From the NCBI GenBank assembly GCA_015680685.1, contig MNCI01014916.1:127891-191890 (forward strand): DNA of 64,000 nt, read 5' to 3'. This DNA is from Gnetum montanum. Its lineage: Eukaryota; Streptophyta; Gnetopsida; Gnetales; Gnetaceae. A program made the translations under genes and the position numbers. Positions 25,142-35,894 of this stretch are shown here, one piece after another (position 1 is the stretch's first letter; every line of letters begins with the position of its first letter). The notes beneath the pieces were generated by a model. The model had not been told where the DNA came from. It worked only from the letters and a program-made list of their open reading frames with translations, and did no database searches.

Positions 25142-26514
25142 TCGACGTTTGGAGGGTCCGCTCGATAGATGTCAACAAAGAATACAAAAAACCACAAAGG
25201 ATAAGTCACCAACATTGCTCTTTGGTGGCTACTTAGAAGTCACTTTTCCATGCTTGGGAGTAATAGGATAGTTGTGTAGGGAAAGGAGAAGAGGTAAACT
25301 TGAGGGGATAGGTTTAGGAAAAGGTAAAGATGTAGCATAGTGTGGTCCCTCATCGGAGTGCTTGTGAAGGAGTCGATATGCATGGGCATCTTTCTTTTGC
25401 AGGCCTCTAACCTCTGACCTCTCATCAAAATGCTTAGAGGTGGTCATTGTGAAACAACTGATGTGCCATTTGTTTTGGGCACCTTTTTTGAGCTTTTTCT
25501 CTTTTACATTTTTCTTTTGCTGTTTTGCCATGTTCATTTGCAAACAACCTTGTTGTTGCAGGATAGGTGTTTCCTCCCTGGGATGAGTTTCATTACATCC
25601 ATGTGGGGCTTTGACCTGCCTACAGATGCTTCCCATGCGATGATTTGCATTACACGCATCATGGACTTTGTGGTCGAGCATATGGGAGGGCTTTACATGC
25701 TTTGAGAAAGCTTGTAAAAATGGGTGTAAAAAGGGAGACTATGGGTTTGAGAAATGAGATGAAAAAGGTTAAAGGGGAGGGGCATGATGTGCACTCTCAA
25801 GTAGCTAAGCTAGTCAGAGTGGTCACCTTGAAATGATGTGGTGCCCTATTCTCCTAGTGAAATTCATCTCTGACCAATGTAGTCTTAGCTCGTACCCTAC
25901 AAGCGCAACAGAAAGAATACCAAAGAAATGTAACCATGAAGCGCAGTTTGGCAAAGGTCTTACTTGCTTTAGACATTGTCAAAGTGACAAGCATTGTTAC
26001 TGATGCATGCGATGTCCAAAGTAGGAAGGCCAGCAGTAGCTCTAGTAGCGGTAAGCTGAAAGGGTTGGCACTGAGGGGGCTAGGAGTTGCATTGATACAA
26101 GTCCTCAGGAATCCCTGTCCAAGGTAAACATTATGCAGTTCAGCTGTATGGTGTGAGGCAAAACAACTAAATGTCTCTTAAGCTCAAATGATGGTGGGGC
26201 TAGAGGATAGCAACCTTGTGGCTAGGCCACAATAGTGCTAGAACTCCAGTAGCAGGTGCTGACTTTGGAAGCTACTACCACGGTGATGGGCCGTAGTAGC
26301 GGTAGCTCCAGAAGGTCAACAAGATGTTAGATGACATCTTTAGAGGATCAGTAAGACATCAGGGGTAGTGGCATTGCACATATTCTAGAGGGTGTTTTCT
26401 TGGCATCGTGAACTGCATTCTGGAACTACAACATCCCACCCCGTGTTGGCACTGTGCATGCTTGCTTACTTGTAGGGTCGTGGATGCAGGCTGAGGACAT
26501 TGTGCTATGAACCC
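25142..26514. other. Element C 3' spacer with repeated unit
   Basis: Noncoding 3' region between integrase and LTR. At 25580-25680 it carries two copies of a unit of about 45-60 bp (GATGAGTTTCATTACATCC..GGGGCTTTGACC and GATGATTTGCATTACACGC..GGACTTTGTGG), shared with B and D. The minus-strand open stretch at 25229-25681 overlaps this repeat and is not conserved. Positions 26030-26060 and 26260-26310 repeat 'agtagcggtagct'-type words. Confidence 0.6.
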
Positions 26515-26965
26515 AGTTTAAGATCCTGGTAGACCATCAGATGTACTGGTTTAAGGTCCCAGTAGACCGTGGTGTGCTAGTTTAAGGTCCTAGAAGACCA
26601 GTGTGCTAGTTTAAGGTCCTAGCAGACTGTTGTGCTAGTTTACCATCGTAGTAGACAGTTGTGCTAGTTTAAGGTCCTAGCAGACCGCTATTCTAGTTTA
26701 AGGTCCTAGCAGACCACTGTGCTAGTTTATCATCATAACAGATGGTGGATGGGCCAGTTTAAAGTCATAGTGGACTGTCTGTGCCAGTTTAACTTCATAG
26801 CAGACGTGCTTTGTCAGTTTTACGTCATGGCAAATGATCTTTGCTAGTCTATAGTCATAGCAGACTATCTATGCCAGTTTAAATTTGTAGCAGATTGTCT
26901 GTGTCAGTTTATAGTCATAGTGGACTATCTTTGCCAGTTTCACATCATAGCGGACAATTTTCTTA
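26515..26965. repeat. Hairpin array C1 (between integrase and 3' LTR)
   Basis: About 14 units, spaced about 32 bp, of the form TGTGCTAGTTTA + arm + six-base loop + arm. Examples of arm-loop-arm: GGTC-CTAGCA-GACC, GGTC-CCAGTA-GACC, CATC-ATAACA-GATG, AGTC-ATAGCA-GACT. The array ends about 15 bp from the integrase stop. Confidence 0.9.
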
Positions 26966-26978
26966 CCTTCCTCATGCA

Positions 26979-29900
26979 TCAGATGTAGTATGGCTTAAGA
27001 TAGAAGTGATTCATAGGATTCGCAAACTCTTTGCCATCCATGTCTTGCAGTTTGAAGGCTCCATTCTCGTAGGCTTTTGTGATCAGAAATGGACCTTCCC
27101 AGTTTATTGAGAACTTATTCATATGTTCATGGACAGCCTTGAGAATGAGGTCCCCCTTTTTTATAGGTCATTTATGTGGGTTTGCATGCTGCTTTTTTTG
27201 TTGCTTATCTTGATATTTCTTGATGCAGTCAAGTGTTTGTGCACACTCCTCCTTTATGAAGTTGAGATTAATGATCCTTGACTCATTGTTCTATGCCTCA
27301 TTTACGATGCTTGAAAGGATCATCTGTAGTGATGGTACCTGCAATTCAAGAGGCAACACTGTTTCAAAGCTATAGACTAGGCTGTAGGGGGTCTTACCTG
27401 TAGCTGTCCTACATGTTGTACTGTAGGCCCAAAGCACATAGAGGATTTGCTCATGCCATCGTCTTTTGCTATTGCTAAGCATTCTTTTGAGCAAGTTGAT
27501 GATGGCTTTGTTTGTAGCTTCTACCTAACCATTAGCCTATGGGTAATATGGCAACGAGAAAGATTGCCTAATGCCAAGGTTGCTATAGAAGGTTTTGGTT
27601 TCCACACTACTAAACTGTGGCCCGTTATCTATCATAATAGTCATGGGAAGACCAAACCTTATTACAGTGTTGTCCAAGATGAAGTGGAAAACCTACTAAG
27701 ATGTGGTCTTCCTAAGGGGTATAGCTTCTGCCCACTTCATGAAGTACTCAGTGGTAGTAATAATGAAGCTATGCCTTGTGTAAGACTTAGGTGTTATGGG
27801 TCCTATGATATCTAGTTCCCATAGTTGGAATGGCCACGTGATTTGCGTAGGATGCAACTCGGTAGGTGACATGTGTATAAGGTTTGCATGATGTTCGCAT
27901 GTCTCACACCCCTTAACTTTAGCAAAAAAATCGCATTCCATGCATGGCCAGTAATACCCTAGGCATCTAATATTACCTGCCCTGGCTTTGGGAGCTATGT
28001 CCTCCACATAGTCCTTCATAGACTTTGCTAATTATTTTTTGTGCCTCCTCCCCACCAAGGCAAGTTAATAGTATTTCATCAAAAGAGCATTTACATAAGG
28101 TATTATCTCCTACCAGGACATACTTCTGTGCTCGCGTTCGGATTGCATCCCTTTGGGCGGATGTCAAACCATGTGGGGGTTCACCATGTTGTAGATAAGC
28201 TTTAATGTTGATGTACCACTCTTGGGTGTTGGCATTGCTCATAGAGGCCATGTGCACTTCTTGGGTGATAGGGCCTGTACACTCTATTATCAAAGCAGGT
28301 AGCATTGCAAACAGATGTAATGCCATGTTTAATACTAGCATAGCTAAGGCATCAACTACTGTGTTCTCATTGTGTGGCACATGTTGAACATCTATTGTGG
28401 CAAACTGTTTGAGCAAACATTTGGCTATGTCACAATAGGGTTATAGATGAGTAGCTTTGTAGGCATAGACCTTAGTGATTTGATTGATGACAAGCTGTGA
28501 ATCACCTCGAATTATCAAGTGTTGAATTTTTAACCCTCAGGTTGCTAAGAGTCCCCTAAGGAGTCCTTCGTACTTTTCCACGTTGTTCGTACAAAGGAAC
28601 AGGAAACGATAAGTAAACAGTTGAATGTCCCTAGAGGGAAGTGTAATGACGAAAGCTACACTACCACCTCACATGGTTGAGGTGCCATTGAAATGTAAAG
28701 TTGCCTCAAAATGCGATGGTACAAGATTGACAGTGCTAACGTGTTCATCAGGGAATTCAGGTTCTATGGTTGCTCAATTGTCGATAGGCAAGGTTGCAAG
28801 CTGTGTAGCTATTTCTTGACCTTTTGTTGATGATTGGATCACATAATGTAAATCGAACTCCACTGTTATTTCTTTCCATTGAGCTATCCTGCTACTTTAA
28901 TACAAGTTGTTTATGATAGCCCGAAGTATGTTACTTTTGCATATGATCACTTGACTATGGAATAGTTAGTGTTTCCACTATTTTAGTGTGAACACTAAAG
29001 TGAGGCAATTCCTTTCCACTTTGTTATATTTGGCTTCATATGTTATCAATGCATGGCTTAAGTAATAGACTGGGGCCTTAGAGTCGTCCTCTCTTTTTTG
29101 GCATAACATCACTGCAATAGATGTGTCCAAGATTGCAAGGTAGATGTAGAAAGGCTTATCCCTCTATGGTGGGTACACAGTTGGAAGGTGTAAAAGCTCT
29201 TTCTTCAAGTCATTGAAGGCTTGCTGGCATTGTGTTGTCCATTCAAAGTTAACCCCTTTCTTTAGTAAGTGTTGCATGGGGTGTAACTTGTCAGTCAACT
29301 TTGCTATAAACCTTCTAATGAACTATACCCTACCATACAACCCATGTAATTCTTTAAGGTTGGTAGGGGATGCTAGATTAGAGATGGCCTTAACTTTGTT
29401 AGGGTCCACTCATATTCCAGCCTCTGATACTACAAACCCCAGCATGAGTCCAATTTTTACCCCGAAGACACACTTCTTTGGATTGAGGCATAAGTCATGC
29501 ATATGGAAGCATTTGAGGACTACACCTAGATCGTTGGGATGGTCAGTAGCCTCTTTAGATTTGACTGCTATGTCATCCACATAGTCATTTAGTGTTTCTA
29601 GGATGTAGTCACTAAAGATCTATGTCATGGCTCTTTGGTAGGTTGCTTCGGCATTTTTGAGCCCAAAGCGCATCATAGTGTAATAGAAGGTACCCCATGG
29701 GGTCATGAAAGTGGTTTTTAACTAATGATTTGGGTTGATACAAATTTGGTTGTAGCCAAAGAAACCATCCATGAAGGATAGTAGAGTGTGACTAGCTGTA
29801 GTGTTGATAAGTTGATCAATACTTGGCAGTGGGAAGTCATCTTTGATTATTGCCTTATTCAGATCTTCGAAGTCTATACAGATTTGTATTCCTCCTATTT

Positions 29901-30444
29901 TCTTAGAAACTACAACGATGTTTGAAACCCATTCTGAGTAATCAACTGCCTGGATGAAACTAACCTGATATAGCTTAGTGATTTCATCAGGTACAGCTAG
30001 TGCGATCTCTGGTTTAATTTTGCAAGAATTTTGTTTAACTGCCTTCATATGCAGGTCTAAGATAATGTTATGTTGTATAAGCCTTGGATCTAAGCCCGAC
30101 ATGTTGTTATAGGACCACATGAATACCTCAATGTTGTCTTGAAGGTTCTTGGATATATCTTTATGCGTTTGTGAATCTAGAAGGGAGGTAAGTTTTAACG
30201 TATTTATTTTTCCCCTAGATGTAGTCATAGGAATTTCAGTGAGAGGGTCCTTAGTTACATCCTCGACCTCTAAAACTAAGGCTTAGACCAGATGTTTGGG
30301 CTAGTCTGGGGATGCTTCTAAGGACACCATAGTGCTATCGGTGGATGATATCGAGTCTATTGATTCTAGGTTTAATTGTCTTGTGAGCTTGCCATGTGGG
30401 CTGGTCAAGGCTAGAAGTGAAGATAGATCATGATGCATGGCCAT
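26979..30444 (-). pseudogene. Element C pol2: RT, RNase H, second RNase H, integrase
   Basis: Starts at a Met at 30444 (LALTSPHGKL follows) and ends at the TGA at 26979-26981 after HFYLKPYYI. RT from about 30230 holds IDFEDLNK, FPLPSIDQLI, FMDGFFGYNQI and YVDD at 29572-29583. RNase H 1 lies at about 28880-29260. RNase H 2 at about 28380-28800 has HFNGT (Asp replaced by Asn), EKYEGLLRGL and GDSQLVINQI. Integrase has a zinc finger ending CETCEHH, WELDIIGP as the first catalytic Asp region, and ITTTEYFMKWAEAIPL near 27720. Best open segments: 29722-30228, 27973-28416, 27696-28019. It is nonfunctional because of stops and frameshifts. Unusually, protease is not adjacent; it lies 6 kb away beyond ASG. 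Confidence 0.93.
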
Positions 30445-30589
30445 TCTGGCTCAACCGACCACAATAAGATAAAAGCCAAGTCAAGTGATACCTATTTGTA
30501 GCAACAGTGCATAGTAAACATTTGCAAAGCAACAATGAGATATGAAATGGTTGAAATAATTGTCAACTGTGATATAAAGTTCGCAAACT

Positions 30590-30845
30590 ACCAATTTAAG
30601 GTCATAGAGGACCACCTAAATGCAGAGTTGTAGTTTAAAACTGCTAGTTTATGGTCTTTGTGGACCATTAACTTGGTCAGATTGTGAGTCAAAACTATTA
30701 GTTTAAGGTCTTTGCAGACCATTAACAGATTAGGTTTGTAATTCAAAACTATTAGTCTAAGGTCTTTGCGGATCATTAATGGGTTAGGTTTGTAAGTCAA
30801 AACTATTAGTTTAAGGTCTTTGCGGACCGCTAACAGGTTATTCTT
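30590..30845. repeat. Hairpin array C2 (upstream of ASG and of pol2)
   Basis: About five units with 50-60 bp spacing, 'ACTATTAGTTTAAGGTC-TTTGCG-GACC' and variants (loops ATAGAG, TTTGTG, TTTGCA). One unit has GGTC facing GATC, still pairable as RNA. It lies 150 bp before the pol2 start on one side and about 160 bp before the ASG TATA box on the other, so it is in the shared divergent promoter space. The minus-strand open stretch across it (30588-30911) is a repeat artefact. Confidence 0.85.
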
Positions 30846-31007
30846 GCAAAGGTAAGTTGCTAGTTTGAGTTGGGATGAAATTTTTGGTTGGGCCCACCTA
30901 CTATGATGCAAACAGTGATGCTATGCTATGGTGTGAGTGTTATGTTGTATGAAGCATGCCACATTAATCAAGATGTGAAAATGGAAAGTTATTTTCATTG
31001 CGTTGGC

Positions 31008-31016
31008 TATAAATAG
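31008..31016 (+). promoter_or_regulatory. Probable ASG promoter of element C (TATA box)
   Basis: TATAAATAG on the plus strand, 129 bp before the first ASG Met, in otherwise noncoding sequence. Directly after it, GTTTACC (31019-31025) and GGTAAAC (31029-31035) form a perfect inverted repeat with a three-base spacer, close to the expected transcription start. This is the right strand, spacing and order for an independent plus-strand promoter. Confidence 0.6.
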
Positions 31017-31136
31017 GGGTTTACCCCTGGTAAACTCTTCATTTTCATCATAAGAGCATAAAGCCCATATTCAAAGCGTAGAGCGGTTGTACTGATAAAG
31101 AGCAAGGCAATTTAGTGTAGAAAATTTGCAACCAAG

Positions 31137-34100
31137 ATGATGGCACCTAAAGGAGAACGTAAACATCAGGTGCTTGCCAAGGTGGACGAGGTCAAAGACA
31201 CCCTGGGGCATCTATCACAAGCACACGTTGTAGTACGAGAGGAGACTCTATCGAATCAGTAAGTTGCTACGCTATCTTTATTTTCTAAGTTGTTGTTGTT
31301 GTCTCTTAGTTTTTTTATTTTTTTTCACAACAAAATCCACATCTTCTATCACCATTTTGATTGCCATTTTTGGCCATTACACTACCATTGTTGCTGATTT
31401 GGCTATGACGAGTGTACAGACGCTACGCTAAGGTTGCATGTAGTATTTCCCAGACCACCATTTTTGTCACTACCTCGTCGTAGAGGTGTAGGTAATCCTA
31501 GAAACCTAGCATAGGAATAGCGTAGTGTATGGCCTTGAGGAGGGTTTGGCCAAGCATGAGATTTGACAACGTAACACATGTTTATAATAGCATAATGTGA
31601 ATCGTTTTATATAGAAAAAGATTGGTTAAAATAGCATAGCATATTAAATTCTTTTTTTATTTGAAATTCATATTTAATTTTTTGTTACTCTAGGTCATCA
31701 TGTTGTGAGACCTTTAGACCAATGCATCGATAATATCGTGTTGCTAAACTATTGATCCTGTGGTTTTGCTATGCTACATGCAAAGAAAGGGTTACATTAT
31801 GCTATTTGCAACTAGATAATCATGCTACGCTACGTGTGAAATCCATTCGAACATAATGCTAATGTTTGCCATTCCGTTGTGCAGGGTTATGTTAAAACCC
31901 ATTTTGATTATCCTAGAAATTGTAGGAGTCTTCTACTACCTAAGTGAACCGGTGGTCAATGTTCCTCCACCTCATGCACATGTGGAGCAACAGGTGGTCT
32001 AGTTCTAGGAAGGTGCACGGGACTTGCTAGAATTCCTCCTCCAACACTTTAGTGTGATCGTTTGATCACACTTGTCAGTGGAGACAACAGCCACAATCAC
32101 AGAAACACTGTTGCCCGGGGTTAATCAGGGCATTCTAAAATTTTTGACTAATGGGGCAATTAGGGGTGACTAGGCAAAAGGTTCCAATCAACACCCAAAA
32201 AGCTTGAGGCTTTTGAGTTGGATTTGGAAATGCCTAAGTATAACTTCTATCACCTGTAAAACATGTTATTCATTATCCATCACATGGGCACCTATTTTCA
32301 AAACCCATCAGGAACCATTTATTTTGTCGACGGGTGAGTTCTATAAGCATATTCTGTCACTTTATGCAATGCATGCTATGCTAGGTAACAATGTTAATAG
32401 TGTATGTGATTTTTTTTTGTGTGTTACCCAGTTTTACATAGACAAGAATGGGCTTCACGATGATACTGATGCCTTTGCTTTGGCATAGATGGCCCTGCAG
32501 GAGTTTTCCTCCATTGGGAATGTGTGCGCCAGTGTGATAGGCTAATGCAAGGATGAGTACAAAACCTATCCAACCCAGTACTTTCCATTTTATAGGAAGT
32601 GTAAGGAGGCTAGTTGGTTGGATAGGGATTGGGCATCCCTTAGGCTGATCACCATTGAAGATGTATTGGTGGATCTCTCACCGTTTCCGTCGTCATTTAA
32701 ACCTAGTACACTAGACCATGAATTTGGGTTTGCATGTTCAAGTGTTGTTTCATTTTTTTCTATTTTTTTCTATTTTTTTGTTTTTTTTTGTTTAAACTTT
32801 TTTGCAAACTACTACAATGGTGAAGAAATCCTAGGAGGTCACCGTGATCACCTCTAGGCATAATGAGGTCAATATCTATTTCAAGTATGGGGAGGTGTAG
32901 GAGACCTAATGCTAGCTCTGCAATGAGGCCTTGGACTCACTCGTCAACAACCTTTAGGATGCTGGGCTCATGGAGTTGTTCTTGGCTATCAACCCAAGCA
33001 TCCCTGCTACCGAAATGCTTGCCCTAGCTAACTCCTTTTCCGAAAGAGTAGACCGCTTCCACACATGTGTCCATGGTGTGCTAGTGGTGCTTGAGATTAA
33101 TGATCAACTATTTGTGGATCTCTTCGATGTCCCTTCTGATGGCCTACCCATGGGAGAAAAGACCAAAAAGGAGACAAACCATTAGGGGGACATTGAGGAG
33201 TGGCTAGGGGTGATGAAGGACTAAAAGGGGATCCATATTGAAAAGGCTACACTAAAAGTGGCCAAAACGATTTACCTTGTATTCCGTGCCCATGCTTTTT
33301 CCAAGCTACTATCCCAAGGGAAAATCATTGGGATCAAGCAATCTTGGATAATGAGAGAATTCATGGAAGAAGGGGCGCATTACAATTAGGCCAAGAATCT
33401 TTGCAAAGGTCTATAGGCTAAAATGGTGAAGCTTTGTAAGAAGCCTGAATCTCGTTTCAATGTGCATCATGCCTTCTTTGTAGCCTGCCTATGACATTCT
33501 GTGAAATTCTTGGTAGTCTGTGAGAATGGAGTCTGGGTGATACAAAATCATAACCAGATTTCCAAACCATGGATTTACCAAGTCTTCCATACCACCTGAT
33601 CCCAGGATTCCCTAGAAGCTATTGGGGAATTATTTTCAATGATGACTAGGGATCGGGTGATGCACAACTTCCATGGCCAAGAAAGCATAGGAGAGGTTCC
33701 CCCTGCTACTACAGACATCATGTCATAGGGAAAACACCTCATTGTGAAGACGGTGGCGACTAAGTTGTAGCACAAAAGGTCTCTCCTGGCTGAGGAGCCT
33801 CCCCATATGGATGAAGAAGGGGGGCAAAAACTACAGTTCAAGCTTTGCAGGATGTAGCCTCCCATTGGTAAATGCTTCCTCTTTTTATTTGCTACCTTGT
33901 TTGTTTGGTTAATGCTTTCTATGCTGTGCTACGATAAGTAGCGTAGCACAGCTTAGCATTTGTTTCAAGTTAGTTGCTTTTGTCCAATGTGATCATGCTT
34001 TATTAGTAGAGGAAGAAGAAGAAGAATAAGGTGAAGCAGAGGTGATGGCCCCCAAAATACGGGTGACTAATAAAGATGTAGGGGCCCCAGTCATAGAGGA

Positions 34101-35764
34101 AAGGGCCTCAGTCAAGGAAGAAGGAGCTCCTACCACAAAGGAAAGGGCTTCCATCGATGAGGAGAATGCTCTTGATGATGAGGAGGATGCTCCTATCGAT
34201 GAGGAAGAGGTGGGTGCCATAGAAAGAAGGGCCCTAGTGAATAAAGAAGAGGCCCTTATAAACCAAAAAGAGGTCTCTACCAATGATCCCTTCGCTAAAT
34301 GTTGTTCAGCATCAAAAGAGCAGATGAATGCAGAGGGTGATGCCATGCTATTGAGTTAGCTAGAAGGAGGTGAACTACAACTTGATGCTGGTGAGTTTGA
34401 CCACATGTTTAATAGTATGTCGATGGACGGCCCCCCCTGTTATCAGCCCTGAGTGTTTGCTGGGTAGGAGCTTTACACTATCATTTGAGTTGCTCATCAG
34501 CTTTATTGTAGTCCTCTCAGTCATAACTAACATGTTTTGATATGTAGTAGATACCACTATTAATACTACAGGTCATTTTTCAATCTGCTTGCAACCATGG
34601 GCTGAGACCCTTGATAAGTTTTCCTTCATGGAGGGGGTGGTCAATGACATGATCGACCATCTAAAGTAGATCGATCTACAAGTGGGTGAGTGAAGTAGCT
34701 ACACTTGGCTTTTTAAATTGCTAAACTTTACTACGCCGTTGTGACTAATTTCCTTTTGTATGTGGTTGATAGCCTCTCACCTCAAGTGGGATCCTAAGCA
34801 AGCAGTGAAGGTTGACATCGTGCCTGCATTCCCACAGGAAGTGACCAAAGGACCTCATCACATATATGACAAGGCTAATGAATGTGCACTATACTCGGCA
34901 TGCTCCTTGTGGGAGTGCAGGCATGTAAATGAAGACCTGTGGAAATGGGTCCAAAGGCTTGAGAAGGAGAAGGAAAATCTAACCATCGAGGTGTGAGACC
35001 TCCGCTCTAGGAATGAATTTATTTTGGCCAGAGATACCAATGATGGTATTTGGTGCATGGCCATCACTGATTATGCAAGGTATTGGACAATTTTGTGGTG
35101 CAAAAACAAGGCCACACGTGAAATAATAGAGTAGCGTATGCAAATGGACTTGTTGGCCCAGAAGAACCAAGATTGGAAAGACTATAGTGCAAGAGTTTAT
35201 GAGTGGATGTAGTCATAGGAAAACCATAAGCATATGTATAAACTGGAATGTGCCACCTACTATAAACACTACCAAGATGCTTCTGTTAAGTTGTATATGC
35301 ATGAAGTGTTCCTTGATGTCATTAGCACTTCTGGGGCTTACAATAAGTTCATCCAACAAGTGAAATTCAGTGAATCCCCTGAATGGGAAGTGAGTTTCCT
35401 CATGGGGGGGACTTCCACTGCCTCCTTTTCTCCAGGGCCACCGAGATGGAAAGCTATTGAAAAGGAGAAAGTTGCAGCAAACACTAACTTGGGAGATAGG
35501 CACTGGGTGGACATTACTAAAGATGAGGTCTTGTAGCACCTCGGGGCTAGCCTAGATCGCATACCCCCTGACATAGACATAGGGCCATCTCGTGTTAGTC
35601 ACTTTTTTACGATGCAACGACTTATTTTATTCTAGTTTTTATTGTGACTCTAGCTGACTACTTTAATTTCTATGATACAAAATCCAGATGAAGATACAAG
35701 GCCTTATGAGGGAGGGAACGATGGTGTAGAGGAAGATTGCATGGCAATGAGGGATTTTATTTGA
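31137..35764 (+). pseudogene. ASG of element C: antisense multi-exon gene, product unknown
   Basis: Eight proposed exons: 31137-31258 (MMAPKGERKHQVLAKVDEV, donor GTAAGT), 31885-32333 (acceptor GCAG, donor GTGAGT), 32432-~32715, ~32828-33870, ~34010-34460, 34572-34685 (donor GTGAGT), 34773-~35590, 35688-35764 (TGA). Landmarks: KPILIILEIVGVF and SHLSVETT in exon 2; LMELFLAINPSI, VLVVLEINDQLF and SKPWIYQVFHTT in exon 4; KFSFMEGVVNDMIDHL in exon 6; SHLKWDPKQ, LEKEKENLTIE (likely coiled coil) and MQMDLLAQKN in exon 7; HLGASLDRIPPD at its end; DEDTRPYEGG in exon 8. The coding strand is opposite to gag and pol. A TATA box lies upstream, array C2 before it and array C3 after it. Several stops (for example in exons 2, 4 and 7) show decay. 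I do not recognise the family; a transposon-linked plant domain is possible but not shown. Confidence 0.75.
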
Positions 35765-35894
35765 ATTTTGAAAGAATATTGTAACCATTATTTCATTGTG
35801 ACTTTAAATGGAAGATGAAATATGACGATATTCCCTTTATTTTGGCTCATGTTTATCTATGTTATCTATTTTTATCTTTTTTATTTTGTCTTTT

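Noticed and set aside
25229-25681. Minus-strand open frame of 150 codons
   Set aside because: Lies in the 3' spacer of C, overlaps the noncoding repeated unit, and has no counterpart in B or D.
30588-30911. Minus-strand open frame of 107 codons with internal repeats
   Set aside because: Translation of hairpin array C2; the repeats reflect the DNA unit, and no match exists at the same place in B or D.
33993-34346. Minus-strand Ser-rich open frame of 117 codons
   Set aside because: Complement of an acidic, repeat-like part of ASG exon 5 (34042-34359 on the plus strand); the plus strand is the conserved one.
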